DNA of 64,000 bases from Siphonodentalium dalli (GCA_032622095.1 CP136068.1:162149465-162213464); one strand, 5' to 3'. Shown: positions 28,301 through 36,349, numbered from the stretch's first letter. Numbers and translations: made by a program. The notes: generated by a model from the letters alone, not told the origin.

Positions 28301-30767
28301 ACGCCTTTTTCAATAAATTTCCGTTGATAACAACGATCTATTATAGATAATATATAGAAACATAAGTAATTTAAGTCGAAGATATATTCTGTAAACGCTC
28401 AGGTTAATAGGCTATCTTAAAATTTAATAATTTAAAAGTTAATAATTTAATATAAATTGAATTTATGGCTGGAGCCATAAAATGGCGTAAATTAAAATAC
28501 GAATTTCCTTGTACAAGACGTAATCAAATTATAATTGAGGGATACTGGATTAGTAAACCCATTGCACACACGATCGTTTGAAACATTATGCTGATACGGG
28601 GAGAAAACCCAAGCCACTCACTGACTAGTGACGATACAATAACATAAATGAGTACATGACACTAGTATGCATATATAATATAACTTTTATTTGATACATT
28701 TGGTTGAAAACTGTACAAAAATTACTCGACAAAAACAATTTGTATTTTTGCATTCCGGTAAATTTGCCATCCGTAACACTACTTCGTACTCAACAGACTT
28801 TCAAATAATGGAAAAATTGTTACCTTATTCTCCGACTCAGAGACTATAGAAACCAACAACAACATTTGGGTGCAGTATCCCTTTAAGCATGTAACTTGAT
28901 GTCGTATTGAAAATAATAGGTATTTATCTGGGAGTTGGGGTCACTTGGAACTCGTTCTGTTATATAATATGTTGGTGCATTTATTTTTGAAATTTATTTT
29001 GATTTGTTTGGAAAACAATTATCATAAATATTTTTTTACAATTTACCTAGCGCGTCGGACAGTTAAATGTTATGACATCGCAATGATATACATTCTTTGG
29101 TTCCCGGACAAGTTCTTCATACACAATATCTCCATTCAAATTGTATAACTTCGCAACCCCTTTAATCAACAACTCAGTTGCTATTGTCCATTATAATTTT
29201 ATGTAAGTGTTATTTTCAAAATTATTTGTGTCACACATTCTGGCACCAATCCGATCAACTTGCGCTGTCTAACCATCCCCTACTGTGTTGGATTAGACTA
29301 TATAGTGTCGAGCGACTTTGTTGAAATTGATCAGCTGTTTTGATGGAAGTTTGGGAAATTCGAAGTATATGTGGAAAATAATTAGACAAATTTATGTATT
29401 GAATGTAGAGCGCAATCATGTCACAATGTTCCTGCTGATCGATTCCATCTTGGATGTCATCATTTGAATCTATCGGAAAACTATATAGCCCGCATTTATG
29501 AGCAGATAATTTTCAAATTGTACATGACTGAATAAGCTTCACATCTGTGTGTAACTTGGCAATGTTAGTATCATGAGCTTCGTCGCGCCTATACACCAAA
29601 CATCGTGTTCTGATAGCAGTCACGTTCTGTTTCTCAAGCGATCGGTTTTACTTATAGTATATGGCGTGTGGTGACATGAATCTGGTATATGCATTCCGAT
29701 TGTTCCTTCTAAACAATTCGTTTACAAAACGTATGCGTTTAACCATTCCGTAAAGGTGCTCAATCCGATTCGACGGTCCCCATATCATCAGATTCCAACA
29801 ACAACAACATTTTTTGAAATGCCGCTTCAGTTATCCGAATCGATTAATTGCCCAAAAATAATGCTAACCACAGTCAACTATAGTATAAAATTGCCCAAAA
29901 TCTGTTATTTATCAACGTTTTGCTCAACGAAAATTTGCCGGTTGTCAAATATCTGATACAAAAAAGCCACTGGATTTTAGAGTTATCGATCTTCATCCGC
30001 TTTCTGATCAGATAAGTTCTTCTCGTCGACAGTTTACTGGGCCACCGAAAATTAGAAAAATAGATTTCAAACATCGAAATGTGACCACTCCTAGCTTTGA
30101 TGGGTGGGTTCCTCGACTCGAATCAAATATTTTTTACCATCGAAGCCAAGGAAATAGTAATTTGCGAGCGTTAATTCGGATTGAGTACCTTTAACCTCTC
30201 CATGTTGGTAGCTGCGCTGGTGCAGTATTACAAACCGTGTGCCGGTGTATTATCCTATATATGGTAGTCGCCCATATGGAGCCTCGCATATATAAGATAA
30301 TGTATTGCTTACAATGTAAATATTTTTGGGCATCAGTTCCCTTAGGAAATGTTCACATTATATGTTCAACAAATATGCCGTCTGTTGAACTCATTAATAT
30401 TATCTGAACATTTTCATGCAAGTAATATGAATCAATCTGCACGTGTATCGTCTGTCTGTTGCCATGACGAAACTATGCTCATATTTATTAAACATCCATC
30501 CAGATGAATAATACACACTTCATGTGTATACGTTTTAATAACTGAATGGAGTCAGTTTATTAGAGACAGGTTTAACTTGATTCACATTTGATTTTGTTTG
30601 CAGAATCATGTCGCCGGAGGCCATCAGAATTGGGAGCGGCGTACTACATAGAGGACTTACTGTACGGATACAGCGGGCAGCGTAAATGTCCGGATGGTCG
30701 GATTTACAACCCCGTCTCGTGTGCATGTAACGAAAGTGGAGCACTGTATTCTATTGGCGAAAACTAA
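3187..30767 (+). CDS. Gene A: secreted 3x VWA / Thr-rich / chitin-binding matrix protein (BMSP/Pif-like), 11 coding exons
   Basis: Joined coding parts are 3187-3200, 6863-6945, 9870-10415, 11062-11385, 12849-13394, 15110-15436, 19608-20153, 21423-21566, 25856-26056, 27983-28180 and 30604-30767. They sum to 3093 nt, divisible by three, with one open frame ending in TAA, predicting 1030 residues. Domains by residue: signal peptide about 1-32, VWA1 33-214, Thr/Ala-rich 215-322, VWA2 323-504, Thr/Ala-rich 505-613, VWA3 614-795, short Thr-rich 796-843, CBM14 844-910, CBM14-like 911-976, Cys-rich tail 977-1030. After the first intron every intron is phase 1. Tandem VWA plus chitin-binding modules are the plan of molluscan shell-matrix proteins such as BMSP and the N-terminal part of Pif; a role in the organic shell or other chitinous matrix is inferred. 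There is no transmembrane segment besides the signal peptide. Domain calls are by eye, and exon joins rest on splice consensus and phase agreement. Confidence 0.85.
5754..6153 (+). mobile_element. TTAA element, family 1
   Basis: Same ends and two hairpin modules as 605-994, inserted in gene A intron 1. Confidence 0.8.
6224..6497. repeat. 52-nt minisatellite, about 5 copies
   Basis: Tandem unit beginning TTAATGATTTCTTCTATACG; the second copy carries a small insertion. Intronic. Confidence 0.9.
6863..6945 (+). CDS. Gene A exon 2, signal peptide
   Basis: The acceptor TTTTGTAG ends at 6862 and the donor GTAAGT starts at 6946. The exon encodes a hydrophobic stretch (AAGLFIIIVILTSDINAQ) typical of a signal peptide, with likely cleavage near INA|Q. 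An in-frame ATG at 6876 is an alternative start. The exon leaves in phase 1, matching the next exon. Confidence 0.8.
7152..7562 (+). mobile_element. GACCCGCC-ended inverted-repeat element, family 2
   Basis: Ends ATATGCGACCCGCCATATC and its complement. Inside is one intact hairpin (7206-7275), a CCTGCAGGGAGCCCC block and a decayed second hairpin. Intron 2 of gene A. Confidence 0.75.
7766..9247. repeat. 32-nt minisatellite, about 46 copies
   Basis: The unit CGAAGACCCGTTATGCCCTT continues to 32 nt and repeats for about 1.5 kb with variants (T/C and A/G changes, occasional short deletions and higher-order blocks). Because 32 is not a multiple of three and the unit has no stop, long open frames arise in all forward frames; they are not genes. 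Intron 2 of gene A. Confidence 0.95.
9628..9762. repeat. Inverted-repeat element of TACTCAACG motifs
   Basis: Repeated ACTCAAC and GTTGAGTA segments in opposite orientation form a small foldback about 100 nt before the VWA1 exon. Confidence 0.5.
9870..10415 (+). CDS. Gene A exon 3, VWA domain 1
   Basis: One 546-nt phase 1-1 exon (acceptor ATTACAG, donor GTAAGT) encodes a whole von Willebrand factor A domain, protein residues 33-214. Visible landmarks are the first strand MYVLDYSTGS, the GGTNFRYVVPAL segment and the strand KYIVMMTGGD. Flanking cysteines (start, and FFCQ at the end) could pair. The metal-site motif is degenerate: DxSxS reads DYSTG, and the usual TDG reads TGG. This copy keeps the Thr of the GGTN motif, unlike the other two. 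Confidence 0.9.
11062..11385 (+). CDS. Gene A exon 4, Thr/Ala-rich mucin-like linker 1
   Basis: The acceptor CCCCGCAG ends at 11061 and the donor GTGAGT starts at 11386; both sides are phase 1. After AYVSNGLSTT it encodes repeated TTTTAAA-type heptads from a 21-nt tandem unit, closing with IVSG. Such Thr-rich linkers are normally heavily O-glycosylated and extended. Repeat number is probably polymorphic. The Val/Ala reading frame on the opposite strand is a shadow. Confidence 0.85.
11524..11990. mobile_element. GACCCGCC-ended element, family 2
   Basis: Ends ATATGTGACCCGCCATATC and its complement, with two hairpin modules (11580-11647 and 11867-11935) and the same central CCTGCAGGGAGCCCC block. 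Intron 4 of gene A. Confidence 0.8.
12466..12595 (+). mobile_element. Half-palindrome remnant of TTAA family 3
   Basis: CCCTTTCAGTGCCAAGTCCG through GTGATACATTGATGGAAAGA matches one arm of the palindromes at 21628 and 57499, then jumps to the short opposite end GGCACTGCAAGGGTTAA. Most of the second arm is deleted. Confidence 0.75.
12624..12785 (+). pseudogene. Broken VWA exon fragment
   Basis: After an acceptor-like CATGCAG, the sequence begins like the other VWA exons (CAYPNN, then LLLDNSTAS), but a frameshift near 12690 leads to TAG about 115 nt in. Weak similarity to the VWA exons continues to about 12785, and the rest of the domain is gone. It lies 64 nt upstream of the intact VWA2 exon's intron flank. 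It is read as a decayed fourth VWA copy; if spliced in, it would stop translation. Confidence 0.8.
12849..13394 (+). CDS. Gene A exon 5, VWA domain 2
   Basis: Again exactly 546 nt and phase 1-1 (acceptor TTTTACAG, donor GTAAGA), residues 323-504. It starts CAYPNNTDIIYVLDYSTAS and ends ASFFCQ. It is very close to VWA3 in sequence, including the upstream intron flank, indicating recent exon duplication. The metal-site Thr seen in VWA1 is Gly here (NNGGGNF), and the TDG motif is TGG, so divalent-metal binding is doubtful. Confidence 0.9.
13542..14012. mobile_element. TTAA element, family 4, decayed
   Basis: TTAA-bounded, with GGGAGCTGCGCTGG near the left end, a broken hairpin near 13590, T-rich filler and a hairpin at 13896-13964, ending CATGAAATGGTTAA. 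Intron 5 of gene A. Confidence 0.6.
14200..14547. mobile_element. TTAA family 4 remnant, interrupted by a family 3 element
   Basis: The left piece has CATGACTGGAGCTTCCTGA and a hairpin remnant; the right piece continues TTAATGCTTAACCAGCGCAA. A second element sits between them at a TTAA. Confidence 0.6.
14293..14510 (+). mobile_element. TTAA element, family 3, nested insertion
   Basis: TTAACCCTTTCAGTGCCA at one end and TGGCACTGAAATGGTTAA at the other, with a poly(A) run of about 29 inside. TTAA is duplicated on both sides of the insertion. Confidence 0.75.
15110..15436 (+). CDS. Gene A exon 6, Thr/Ala-rich linker 2
   Basis: The acceptor AATTCCAG ends at 15109 and the donor GTGAGT at 15437 mirrors that of exon 4. 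It opens VSFISDALSTTT, then TTTTAAA repeats in a 21-nt period, and closes ILSG. Both sides are phase 1 and the length is 327 nt. A likely O-glycosylated spacer between VWA2 and VWA3. Confidence 0.85.
16162..16562 (-). mobile_element. TTAA element, family 1
   Basis: Reverse-oriented copy with hairpins at about 16316-16383 and 16467-16533. Intron 6 of gene A. Confidence 0.8.
16681..16806. repeat. Dispersed repeat (GGCCTTGGCGGTGGGTAT family)
   Basis: Closely matches 26634-26761, including TAGACAGACTT and AAATAAGAAATATCGCAT. No coding content. Confidence 0.75.
17214..17275. repeat. (TA)n microsatellite
   Basis: About 31 uninterrupted TA units in gene A intron 6. Confidence 0.95.
17490..17690. 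repeat. 41-nt minisatellite, about 5 copies
   Basis: The unit GGCTTGTTAAAGCAATCCAA followed by AGTCAGTTAAGAGCAGAGTGA repeats in tandem; a 100-nt foldback (CTCAATCTGCAGACTGAGGT against its complement) follows at 17745-17850. Confidence 0.85.
18132..18416. mobile_element. Small inverted-repeat element (CACTCTAAATCACG ends)
   Basis: About 285 nt, bounded by CACTCTAAATCACGCTGGGT and a complementary end, with several internal TTGGGTAA motifs. Non-coding. Confidence 0.6.
18470..19335 (+). mobile_element. Retroelement-like repeat ending in CA and TA microsatellites
   Basis: Begins GACCCGACTTCGTCCGGGCT, ends TTTGGTCGATATCGGTCCAG and GTTCGAGTCCATCGCGAACA followed by (CA)n at 19200-19239 and (TA)n at 19262-19332. 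A microsatellite tail after a conserved end is typical of retroelement 3' ends; the class was not identified. Confidence 0.45.
19608..20153 (+). CDS. Gene A exon 7, VWA domain 3
   Basis: Third 546-nt phase 1-1 VWA exon (acceptor TTTTACAG, donor GTAAGT), residues 614-795. It starts CAYPNNSDIMYVLDYATAS and ends ASFFCQ. The first metal-ligand Ser is replaced by Ala (DYATA), the Thr is Gly (GGGNF) and TDG is TGG, so this is the most degraded metal site of the three. Otherwise it is nearly identical to VWA2. Confidence 0.9.
20533..20956 (+). mobile_element. TTAA element, family 3
   Basis: Ends TAACCCTTTCAATGGCAGG and GTACTGAAAGGGTTAA, an internal GATCTCATCGGCC block and one hairpin module (20841-20905). 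Intron 7 of gene A. Confidence 0.75.
21423..21566 (+). CDS. Gene A exon 8, short Thr-rich linker 3
   Basis: The acceptor GTTGCAG and donor GTGAGA bound a 144-nt phase 1-1 exon, residues 796-843. It begins VSFISDTLTTTAAPTTTT like exon 6 but lacks the long repeat expansion, and it ends SSPNSNTDPA. The short array suggests the Thr repeats expanded separately in each linker. Confidence 0.8.
21628..21842. mobile_element. TTAA family 3, near-perfect 215-nt palindrome
   Basis: TTAA-bounded arms of about 105 nt meet at AGAGCTCTTAGAGCTC-like centre. It starts 62 nt after the exon 8 donor of gene A, so the pre-mRNA could form a long hairpin there. Confidence 0.85.
21884..22018. repeat. 13-nt minisatellite, about 10 copies
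   Basis: AACTATTATATCT in tandem with AACTATTATATCG variants at the end. Confidence 0.9.
22019..23348 (+). other. Gene A intron 8, unassigned part
   Basis: No exon or identified repeat family, apart from a short foldback at about 22770-22865 (GTTCACGTAGTAC against GTACTACATGTACGTGAAC). Confidence 0.5.
23349..23693. mobile_element. Foldback element with AGGGCTGTAACGAT ends
   Basis: Bounded by AGGGCTGTAACGATAAA and CTTTACAGCCCT, rich in ATCACGATAC/GTATCGTG inverted motifs. Resembles non-autonomous DNA-transposon ends; superfamily not assigned. Confidence 0.6.
23967..24439 (+). mobile_element. TTAA element, family 3
   Basis: TTAACCCTTTCAGTGCCAGG to GGCACTGAAAGGGTTAA with one hairpin (about 24317-24386). 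Intron 8 of gene A. Confidence 0.8.
24878..25210. mobile_element. TTAA family 4 fragment
   Basis: GGGGGCTGCGTTGGCTCAAC, one hairpin module (about 24925-24995) and T-rich filler; the right end is not defined. Confidence 0.5.
25856..26056 (+). CDS. Gene A exon 9, CBM14 chitin-binding domain with two cysteines missing
   Basis: The acceptor TTTTCAG ends at 25855 and the donor GTAAGT starts at 26057, 201 nt, phase 1-1, residues 844-910. The block YNYFPGDLSKFYLCW is the CBM14 (peritrophin-A) signature; later QCGRGKVFRLNPPACV fits the domain's second half. The family has six cysteines. Here the second (normally GDC, here GDL) and the sixth (normally ISCG or IACG, here SAFGG) are absent. Chitin binding is predicted from the family. 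Confidence 0.82.
26165..26633 (+). mobile_element. TTAA element, family 3
   Basis: Complete TTAA-ended copy with a hairpin at 26515-26582. Intron 9 of gene A. Confidence 0.8.
26634..26830. repeat. Dispersed repeat plus 13-nt tandem array
   Basis: 26634-26761 matches 16681-16806; then TTTAGTAACAGAC repeats about five times to 26830. Confidence 0.75.
27200..27510. repeat. Dispersed AATAAGCCC repeat
   Basis: Shares GGACTTATATATGTTATTCC and TTTCACGAGAACA features with 50-460, 5032-5215 and 32341-32870. Non-coding. Confidence 0.6.
27516..27905 (-). mobile_element. TTAA element, family 1
   Basis: Reverse-oriented complete copy with two hairpins (27669-27738, 27808-27876). It ends 77 nt before the exon 10 boundary of gene A and so borders its branch region. 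Confidence 0.8.
27983..28180 (+). CDS. Gene A exon 10, second CBM14-like Cys-rich domain
   Basis: The acceptor TTTTTCAG and donor GTAAGT bound a 198-nt phase 1-1 exon, residues 911-976. It has eight cysteines, including an adjacent pair (SCCPAG) and the SYWNC block, matching gene B's exon 58358-58570 cysteine for cysteine. Read as a diverged chitin-binding domain. The ORF on the same strand that runs in from the upstream hairpin repeat is unrelated. Confidence 0.8.
29751..30193. mobile_element. Inverted-repeat element (AAAGGTGCTCAATCCGA ends), family 5
   Basis: TAAAGGTGCTCAATCCGATT at the left and TCGGATTGAGTACCTTTA at the right. Related copies at 45075-45350 and 42151-42412. Non-coding; intron 10 of gene A. 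Confidence 0.75.
30194..30320. repeat. Decayed hairpin-module fragment
   Basis: GTAGCTGCGCTGGTGCAGTA and a diverged hairpin ending ATAAGATAATGTATTG; family 4 debris. Confidence 0.5.
30604..30767 (+). CDS. Gene A exon 11, Cys-rich C-terminus with stop
   Basis: The acceptor TTTGCAG ends at 30603 and the TAA stop is at 30765-30767; residues 977-1030. The block KCPDGRIYNPVSCAC keeps the same C-x10-C-x-C spacing as gene B's exon 55983-56156. In gene B that exon splices on to laminin-G exons; here the protein ends (SIGEN stop). A donor-like CAG|GTACAG at 30773 follows the stop directly and may be the ancestral splice site. Confidence 0.8.
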
Positions 30768-30804
30768 CCCAGGTACAGTGGTCATTAATCATAGTATTCC
30801 CATT

Positions 30805-30810
30805 AATAAA
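30805..30810 (+). terminator. Poly(A) signal of gene A
   Basis: A canonical AATAAA hexamer lies 37 nt after the stop codon, giving a very short 3' UTR. The hexamer is seen; its use is inferred from position. Confidence 0.6.
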
Positions 30811-30886
30811 GTGAATGATGGATTCCACGTATCCAGCATTTCATCCGTCAGTCCAAACAGCCGTCACGTTGTACATTCTGGGATAT

Positions 30887-30995
30887 GTTGATACCTTCTG
30901 GGATATGTTTATACCTTCTGGGATATGTTGATACCTTCTGGAATATGTTAATATCTTCTGGGATATGTTGATACCTTTTTTGGGATATGTTGGGA
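30887..30995. repeat. 20-nt minisatellite after gene A
   Basis: About five copies of TTCTGGGATATGTTGATACC directly downstream of the gene A poly(A) signal. Confidence 0.85.
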
Positions 30996-32340
30996 TATCA
31001 GGTCGACGAGGGGGCAGTCGTACCTGATGTTGGACATTCGGTTGAACCAGGTTAATCGCAGTAAATGCAAGCACACTCTGTGTACCATTGTCACACTTTT
31101 CTCTTACTTGGGTCCCTTTCCCACAATTGTCCCTAACCTGTTTACCTGTCTCAGAAGTTACCCAACTTCGGTAACTGTCTCACCGTGTTCCCATAATGTT
31201 TACCACCGGTTGAGTGACCCACCCATGCAGTTGTACTAATTCTATACCGCCTTTCGTTCCAGCAGTATTGACCAGATGGCGAATGAGCGGACACAGAGAA
31301 GCGAGATGATGAATTCACTGAGCGGGCGGACAATTGGAGAGACAGTCAACATTCAAGATCATGAACTATATTTCTGTCATTAAAAAATTAAACTTGTTAT
31401 ACCACTCTCATCACTTCTTGTGAGTTTGAAATGAAGTCATTTTAGACTAAATTTCAACAGACTAACGCCAAGATCAGTAGTATTGATTGCATGCCGTATG
31501 AGTTTTCGCGCCATTGGAGTGAGAAGCCATTGCATTGGTGTCGTTTTCTGTAATCAATATTTTAAATGCAACACACAAAGCTATGTTCGATGATTCACAC
31601 TAAACCGTAGTTACTACCAACATAATGGTATAGGCCAAGTGAGCAACACAAGGGTATCTATGATCAGCAATATGGGTTATACTTCATCAACTCACCGTGA
31701 TTCCACCACACGATCGACGACCGCAGTTATCCGTGTTAATGAGCATCACCCGGTATAAACCACATGATCATGTCTGGCAATTCCCATTTATAGATACAAT
31801 AGCTATATGTAGCCATTGTAGCTACATTTGACTATCTTAAAACAATACCAATTTACATTGCATGCAAGTATTACCGCGAGCTGATGTTACGAAGGGTGAG
31901 GGGTATTAGGTTGTTAACTTATTAAGCCACTACGATGACAATTCGGTTGCACCAGCTGGCGGAATATCTGAGAACCATAGCTACGCACTTGCATCTGTTT
32001 TACATATTGGTTATGTTATGTTTTGGAAAAAGTAACAATATTGGAATATTTTCTTAATTATAAGGAAAATAGCAAACAATATTTATTTACTGAGTATAAT
32101 CAAATCATGTTCTTATATATTTAAATGATTGCTTGTTGGATTGAGTTATCTCTCTTCAACCATATTCACCCATCATCAATAGCCATTTGCAGCTATTGTA
32201 GATACATATGGCTGTTGTAGCTATATTTGGGAATTGCCGGACCTGATAATGAATAAAATAAACATCTCCGGGTGAATATTGAGGGAGCCGTCTCGATTGT
32301 GATGTTGACAGTTATATGTTGTAATACAGTTTGTTCTCCT
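30996..32340. other. Intergenic, no gene seen
   Basis: Searched for laminin-G or VWA remnants of gene A; none recognised. Short ORFs lack splice or domain support. Confidence 0.5.
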
Positions 32341-32870
32341 GAAAATAGGCTATTATTAAACTTATTTCAAAAACACAAATAAGCCCATATCGGCATTATT
32401 TGAATTTGAATTACGCTCTATACGAACATTATTTGAATCTGAATTACGCTCTATACGAACATTATTTGAATCTGAATTACGCTCTATACGAACATTATTT
32501 GAATCTGAATTACGCTCTATACGAACATTATTTGAATCTGAATTACGCTCTATACGAACATTATTTGAATCTGAATTACGCTCTATACGAACATTATTTG
32601 AATCTGAATTACGCTCTATACGAACATTATTTGAATCTGAATTACGCGGTATACGAACATTATTTGAATCTGAATTACGCTCTATATACGAACATAAATC
32701 GACTTATCATATGTACGGTCTGTATAATGTGTTTTCACTGTGGCCCGTGCTATTAAACTGAATAACGGATATAAGTCCATCCACTATGGGCTTATTTAAA
32801 AATCAAATAAGTCCAATATGAACATAATTATGTGAATTTTTAGGTTCAATATGAACTTGTTTGCACGATG
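32341..32870. mobile_element. AATAAGCCC repeat carrying a 33-nt minisatellite
   Basis: Flanks contain AAATAAGCCCATAT and its inverted counterpart ATATAAGTCCATCCACTATG. Inside (32398-32697) a 33-nt unit, TTGAATCTGAATTACGCTCT plus 13 nt, repeats about nine times and reads as an 11-residue peptide repeat in one frame. No start context, splice sites or homologous domain. Confidence 0.8.
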
Positions 32871-33322
32871 ATTTGCTTAGTAATACACACACTGTCTGAA
32901 CAATATATGGTATCTTTAACCATAAAGGTTCACAGTCCGATTTGCACAAAATTAATCCAGAAGTTAATTGTCAACATACTGTGCAAAATATAAATGAGAA
33001 ATACTTGCAATAACAATCATTCGTACTACAGAAGCGAAAATGCACAAATGAATTCACCATGTTCCGTTAAATACGAGTACAAATTATCGTCATTCAAGAC
33101 GGTCATCTGCTGTTTGTTTTTGTTGTGACAAAACAGTAACGCTCATTATCATCTGCCGCTTTTTTATGACAAAAATTAACGCTCTTTACAAGAGACGACC
33201 GTTGGAGTTTTTGCTCGGCTGCCACAAAATAAAAACTTGTTAAAAGCTATTTGGAAGTCGATATCTCAGACTGGCCATCAAAACCTCATGTAATACATGG
33301 GTTCATGAGTATCATCTAATTA

Positions 33323-33692
33323 GTTAACGCTTTCATGACTGGAGCTTCCTGAAATTTTGCGAAAATCCTGTGCCAATGCATTCTATTATATTTGCGAGTC
33401 TTTCATAGGGAGCCTCGTATAATATATAAGAGAATACATTGCCCTAATACTATTTACTTTGACATTGTAAGCCAGTGCATTATCTTATATATGTGAGGCT
33501 CCCTATGAGAGACTCACATATATAAGATAATGCACTGGCACATGATATTCAATGCTGCAGCAGCACAGCTTCCGTGATGACGGGGTTAAAAGCATAGCAA
33601 ACGTAGTGGTTTATTGGTGGTTTATATTAGAGAATGCTATGCCACGCGATATTTAATGCTGCAACAGCACAGATCCCGTCGTGAAAAGATTA
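33323..33692. mobile_element. TTAA element, family 4, with trailing fragment
   Basis: 33323-33589 is TTAA-bounded with two diverged hairpins (arms ATGCATTCTATTATAT and GCATTATCTTATATATGTGAG). 33600-33692 repeats its right end. Confidence 0.65.
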
Positions 33693-33779
33693 AAACCATA
33701 GCAAAATTAATGTAGAGATGATGGTTTAATGGTGGCAATCGGACGTTGAATATTAAATGTGTTCTAGTGATGCCATGCT

Positions 33780-34281
33780 ACCAGTAACGACAGCTTACTT
33801 CTCACCTCTTTCGAAACTCATGGCTGGATTCTCAACAGATCGATAACTTATCATTACAGTCCCAAGGCGCTGCCAGCTGTCGGGATGCAGGTGATCGCTA
33901 CAGATTATGGCATATCCAGATACACACCTGGCCAAATGGTTCTGCTAATTGTATATCATGTTGATGGGTCTAGCTGAAATGATACGATTCTGTTAGGGGA
34001 AACCGATTCCGTTAAGAAAAAGTGCCGTTAATTTTTGTAAATTTGTCAGTTACGTGGTGTTTGTAAACTGAGAGAAATGAAAAAGTGTCAGTGTCTGTAT
34101 GACTCATGCAAGAACATAATTAATATTTTGGGGGGAAAATAATAATGACTGCACTGGTGTTTTGTAAAAACGACGTAAATTGTAATCGTTATTATAGTCG
34201 ATTTGAAACAACTAACAAACCCAGTATTGAAATATTTCGCAAATATAAGTTTTTGAATGTTTGATACTCGTAATGGGGTTT
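33780..34281. repeat. Dispersed repeat, copy interrupted by a 2-kb insertion
   Basis: Similar to 46890-47247 (CTGGCCAAATGGTTCTGCTA, then the GTGTCTGTATGA and GAATGTTTGATACTCGTAAT blocks). The match resumes at 36350 after the insertion. Confidence 0.7.
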
Positions 34282-34286
34282 CCTGG

Positions 34287-36344
34287 GCCCTGTTTAATGA
34301 AAGCAACTTATGACATAGTTGGGACTTAAGATGGTCATAAGTTCAAACTTCAGTCATAAGTGCGTTTCACGAACAAGGTCATAACTTAAGATGGTCTTAA
34401 CTTTGATCTTAACTTTAAGACTGCTGTGAGGTGTCATAAGATAATCTTAAAGTTAAGACCCACGTGATAAGTGGAATATCGATCACACGTATGGCGGCCT
34501 ATGTTATTTTGCAATTACGGAGATATCTGTACTTTGTCTGGGTGGGCAATTTGTCGTCTGGTATACAGAGTGAGAGGGGGTGTTCGCCTCGAAATGTCCA
34601 ACTACACCCCCTTAAACAACACCAAATTCTCTTTGGGTGTAAACCATAGAGTTAATTTGGTAAAAACAATTCAGAGTACAGACTTATCATCAGGGACGTG
34701 CGAATCGGGTTTGTGTGTTGTCTACCCCCCCCCCCCCCCCCCCAACCACACACACACACTTTGGTCAAAATGTTTATCAATTGGAAATTTCATGCATGAC
34801 AAGAACATTAATCGTACACTATATATAGGTTTCAATTGTTTGAATTTCTAACTAAAGGAATGTGTTGTTTTAGACAAACAGCAGCAACCGAAAATCACCG
34901 ACTTTAGGGCGTCAGGTTAGAAATTTCGAACTGTTGGAATATTTGAGATACCAATTGGAAAGTTTAAATCAAACGTGTGTGGTGGACATTGCATTTCGCG
35001 AACATGGAAGTTTGGCCCGGTTCAATTAAGGGGCGGATGCAGTTGGAAATTGCACGATGTACCCCCCTCCACACAGAGACCAACTAGCCACCCGAGCCTA
35101 GTCGAATGTAGGATATAGTCAAATATCAGCTGGGTATGTGACCTATAGATAATATATATTATAAAATTGTATTACCCACGAATTAAGCTTTTGATAAGAA
35201 TTATGGCCTAGCTCAAAGCTCACAATCTCCTCTATGTTATTCCATGTGTGTGTGTGAGATGGGGTAAAACGAGATCAATTAATGTATTGATTCTTTCCTC
35301 TTTCCAAATTTCCGTCGACTGTTTACAAAGCAGATATGTCATATAGGAAAGGTAACATAAACGCTCTTTATCAAAATATGTTTTAGAAATAGTGACAATT
35401 TTATATAGAGAATATTATTTTTATTGAGTTTATGCCCACGCCCATATGTCGTGATTTTCAAGGCTGTCCAAATTTTTGTCATGTTCTTTTTTGCAGGGGT
35501 GGGACAACCGTTGTACAGCATACTGTATGTATGACATACACACCCGTAACGATGACACCCCTTAATACGAGTGTGCTAACGAAAAGGTAGTTTTATATAT
35601 ATATCCATGGTATGACAACCACATGAAACATCTGCATAAAAATATTTTTCATTTCGCTTTGAATCGAAAAATTACCTATGTGTGTCCTGATGACATCGTC
35701 GATTTATTTGTATTATTGCTACACGTAGAGAGCGGTGGTCGATAATATACGAGTTATGTCGGCTCACATAAAAAAAATCGCCGCCTGATCATTGCTCTCA
35801 GTTGATTAACTCGGCGTTAATGCATGGTCGCAGTCATGCATCGATCCATATAATTATATTGTCTTATTTCTGACACCGCCACTCGTCAGTAAACGTAAAG
35901 CTCGTCATTTTAAGAGCCTGCGATGTACTCATGTTCGAATTCACATCGTGGAACTCATACAAGTCTAAGATCCATATGCGAATATAAGGCCATGCATTGA
36001 CTATATACACTAAGATGCATGCGCTGATTCGCCCACCCCACCCCAGCAGCTATCCAGCATCCCTGTCACACAATAATGTCAACTCGGACTCGGCTCTTTC
36101 TCGATAACCTCTCAATGCCGTACATACAGATTGCACAAGCCCACATGTTTTCGTTCCGGACTGTAGAAAATTGTCGATAACCAGTCTAAATGAGCGGGAA
36201 CTTAACTTACTACTTAAGTAGGACTTAATCTTGTTTTGTGAAACGCGTTCTTGAAACGGAAAAGTTACATCATAAGATCCACCTTAGATCTTAGATTAAG
36301 TCCATCTTAAGATAATCTTATGACCTTGCTTCGTGAAACAGGCC
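34287..36344. mobile_element. 2.06-kb non-autonomous insertion with CCTGG target duplication
   Basis: Ends GCCCTGTTTAATGAAAGCAA and its near complement (TTGCTTCGTGAAACAGGCC). CCTGG is present at 34282-34286 and 36345-36349. It contains repeated CTTAAGATGGTCATAAG motifs near both ends and a poly(C) run near 34730; no transposase is visible. Confidence 0.75.
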
Positions 36345-36349
36345 CCTGG

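Noticed and set aside
30773-31400. Laminin-G exons following gene A
   Set aside because: A donor-like site exists after the stop, but no LamG-like reading was found downstream.
32400-32756. 118-codon ORF of LNLNYALYEHY repeats
   Set aside because: Arises from a 33-nt minisatellite within a mobile element; no promoter, splice site or homologous family seen.
34464-34851. Overlapping plus-strand ORFs inside the 2-kb insertion
   Set aside because: No transposase or other domain; one frame crosses a poly(C) run.
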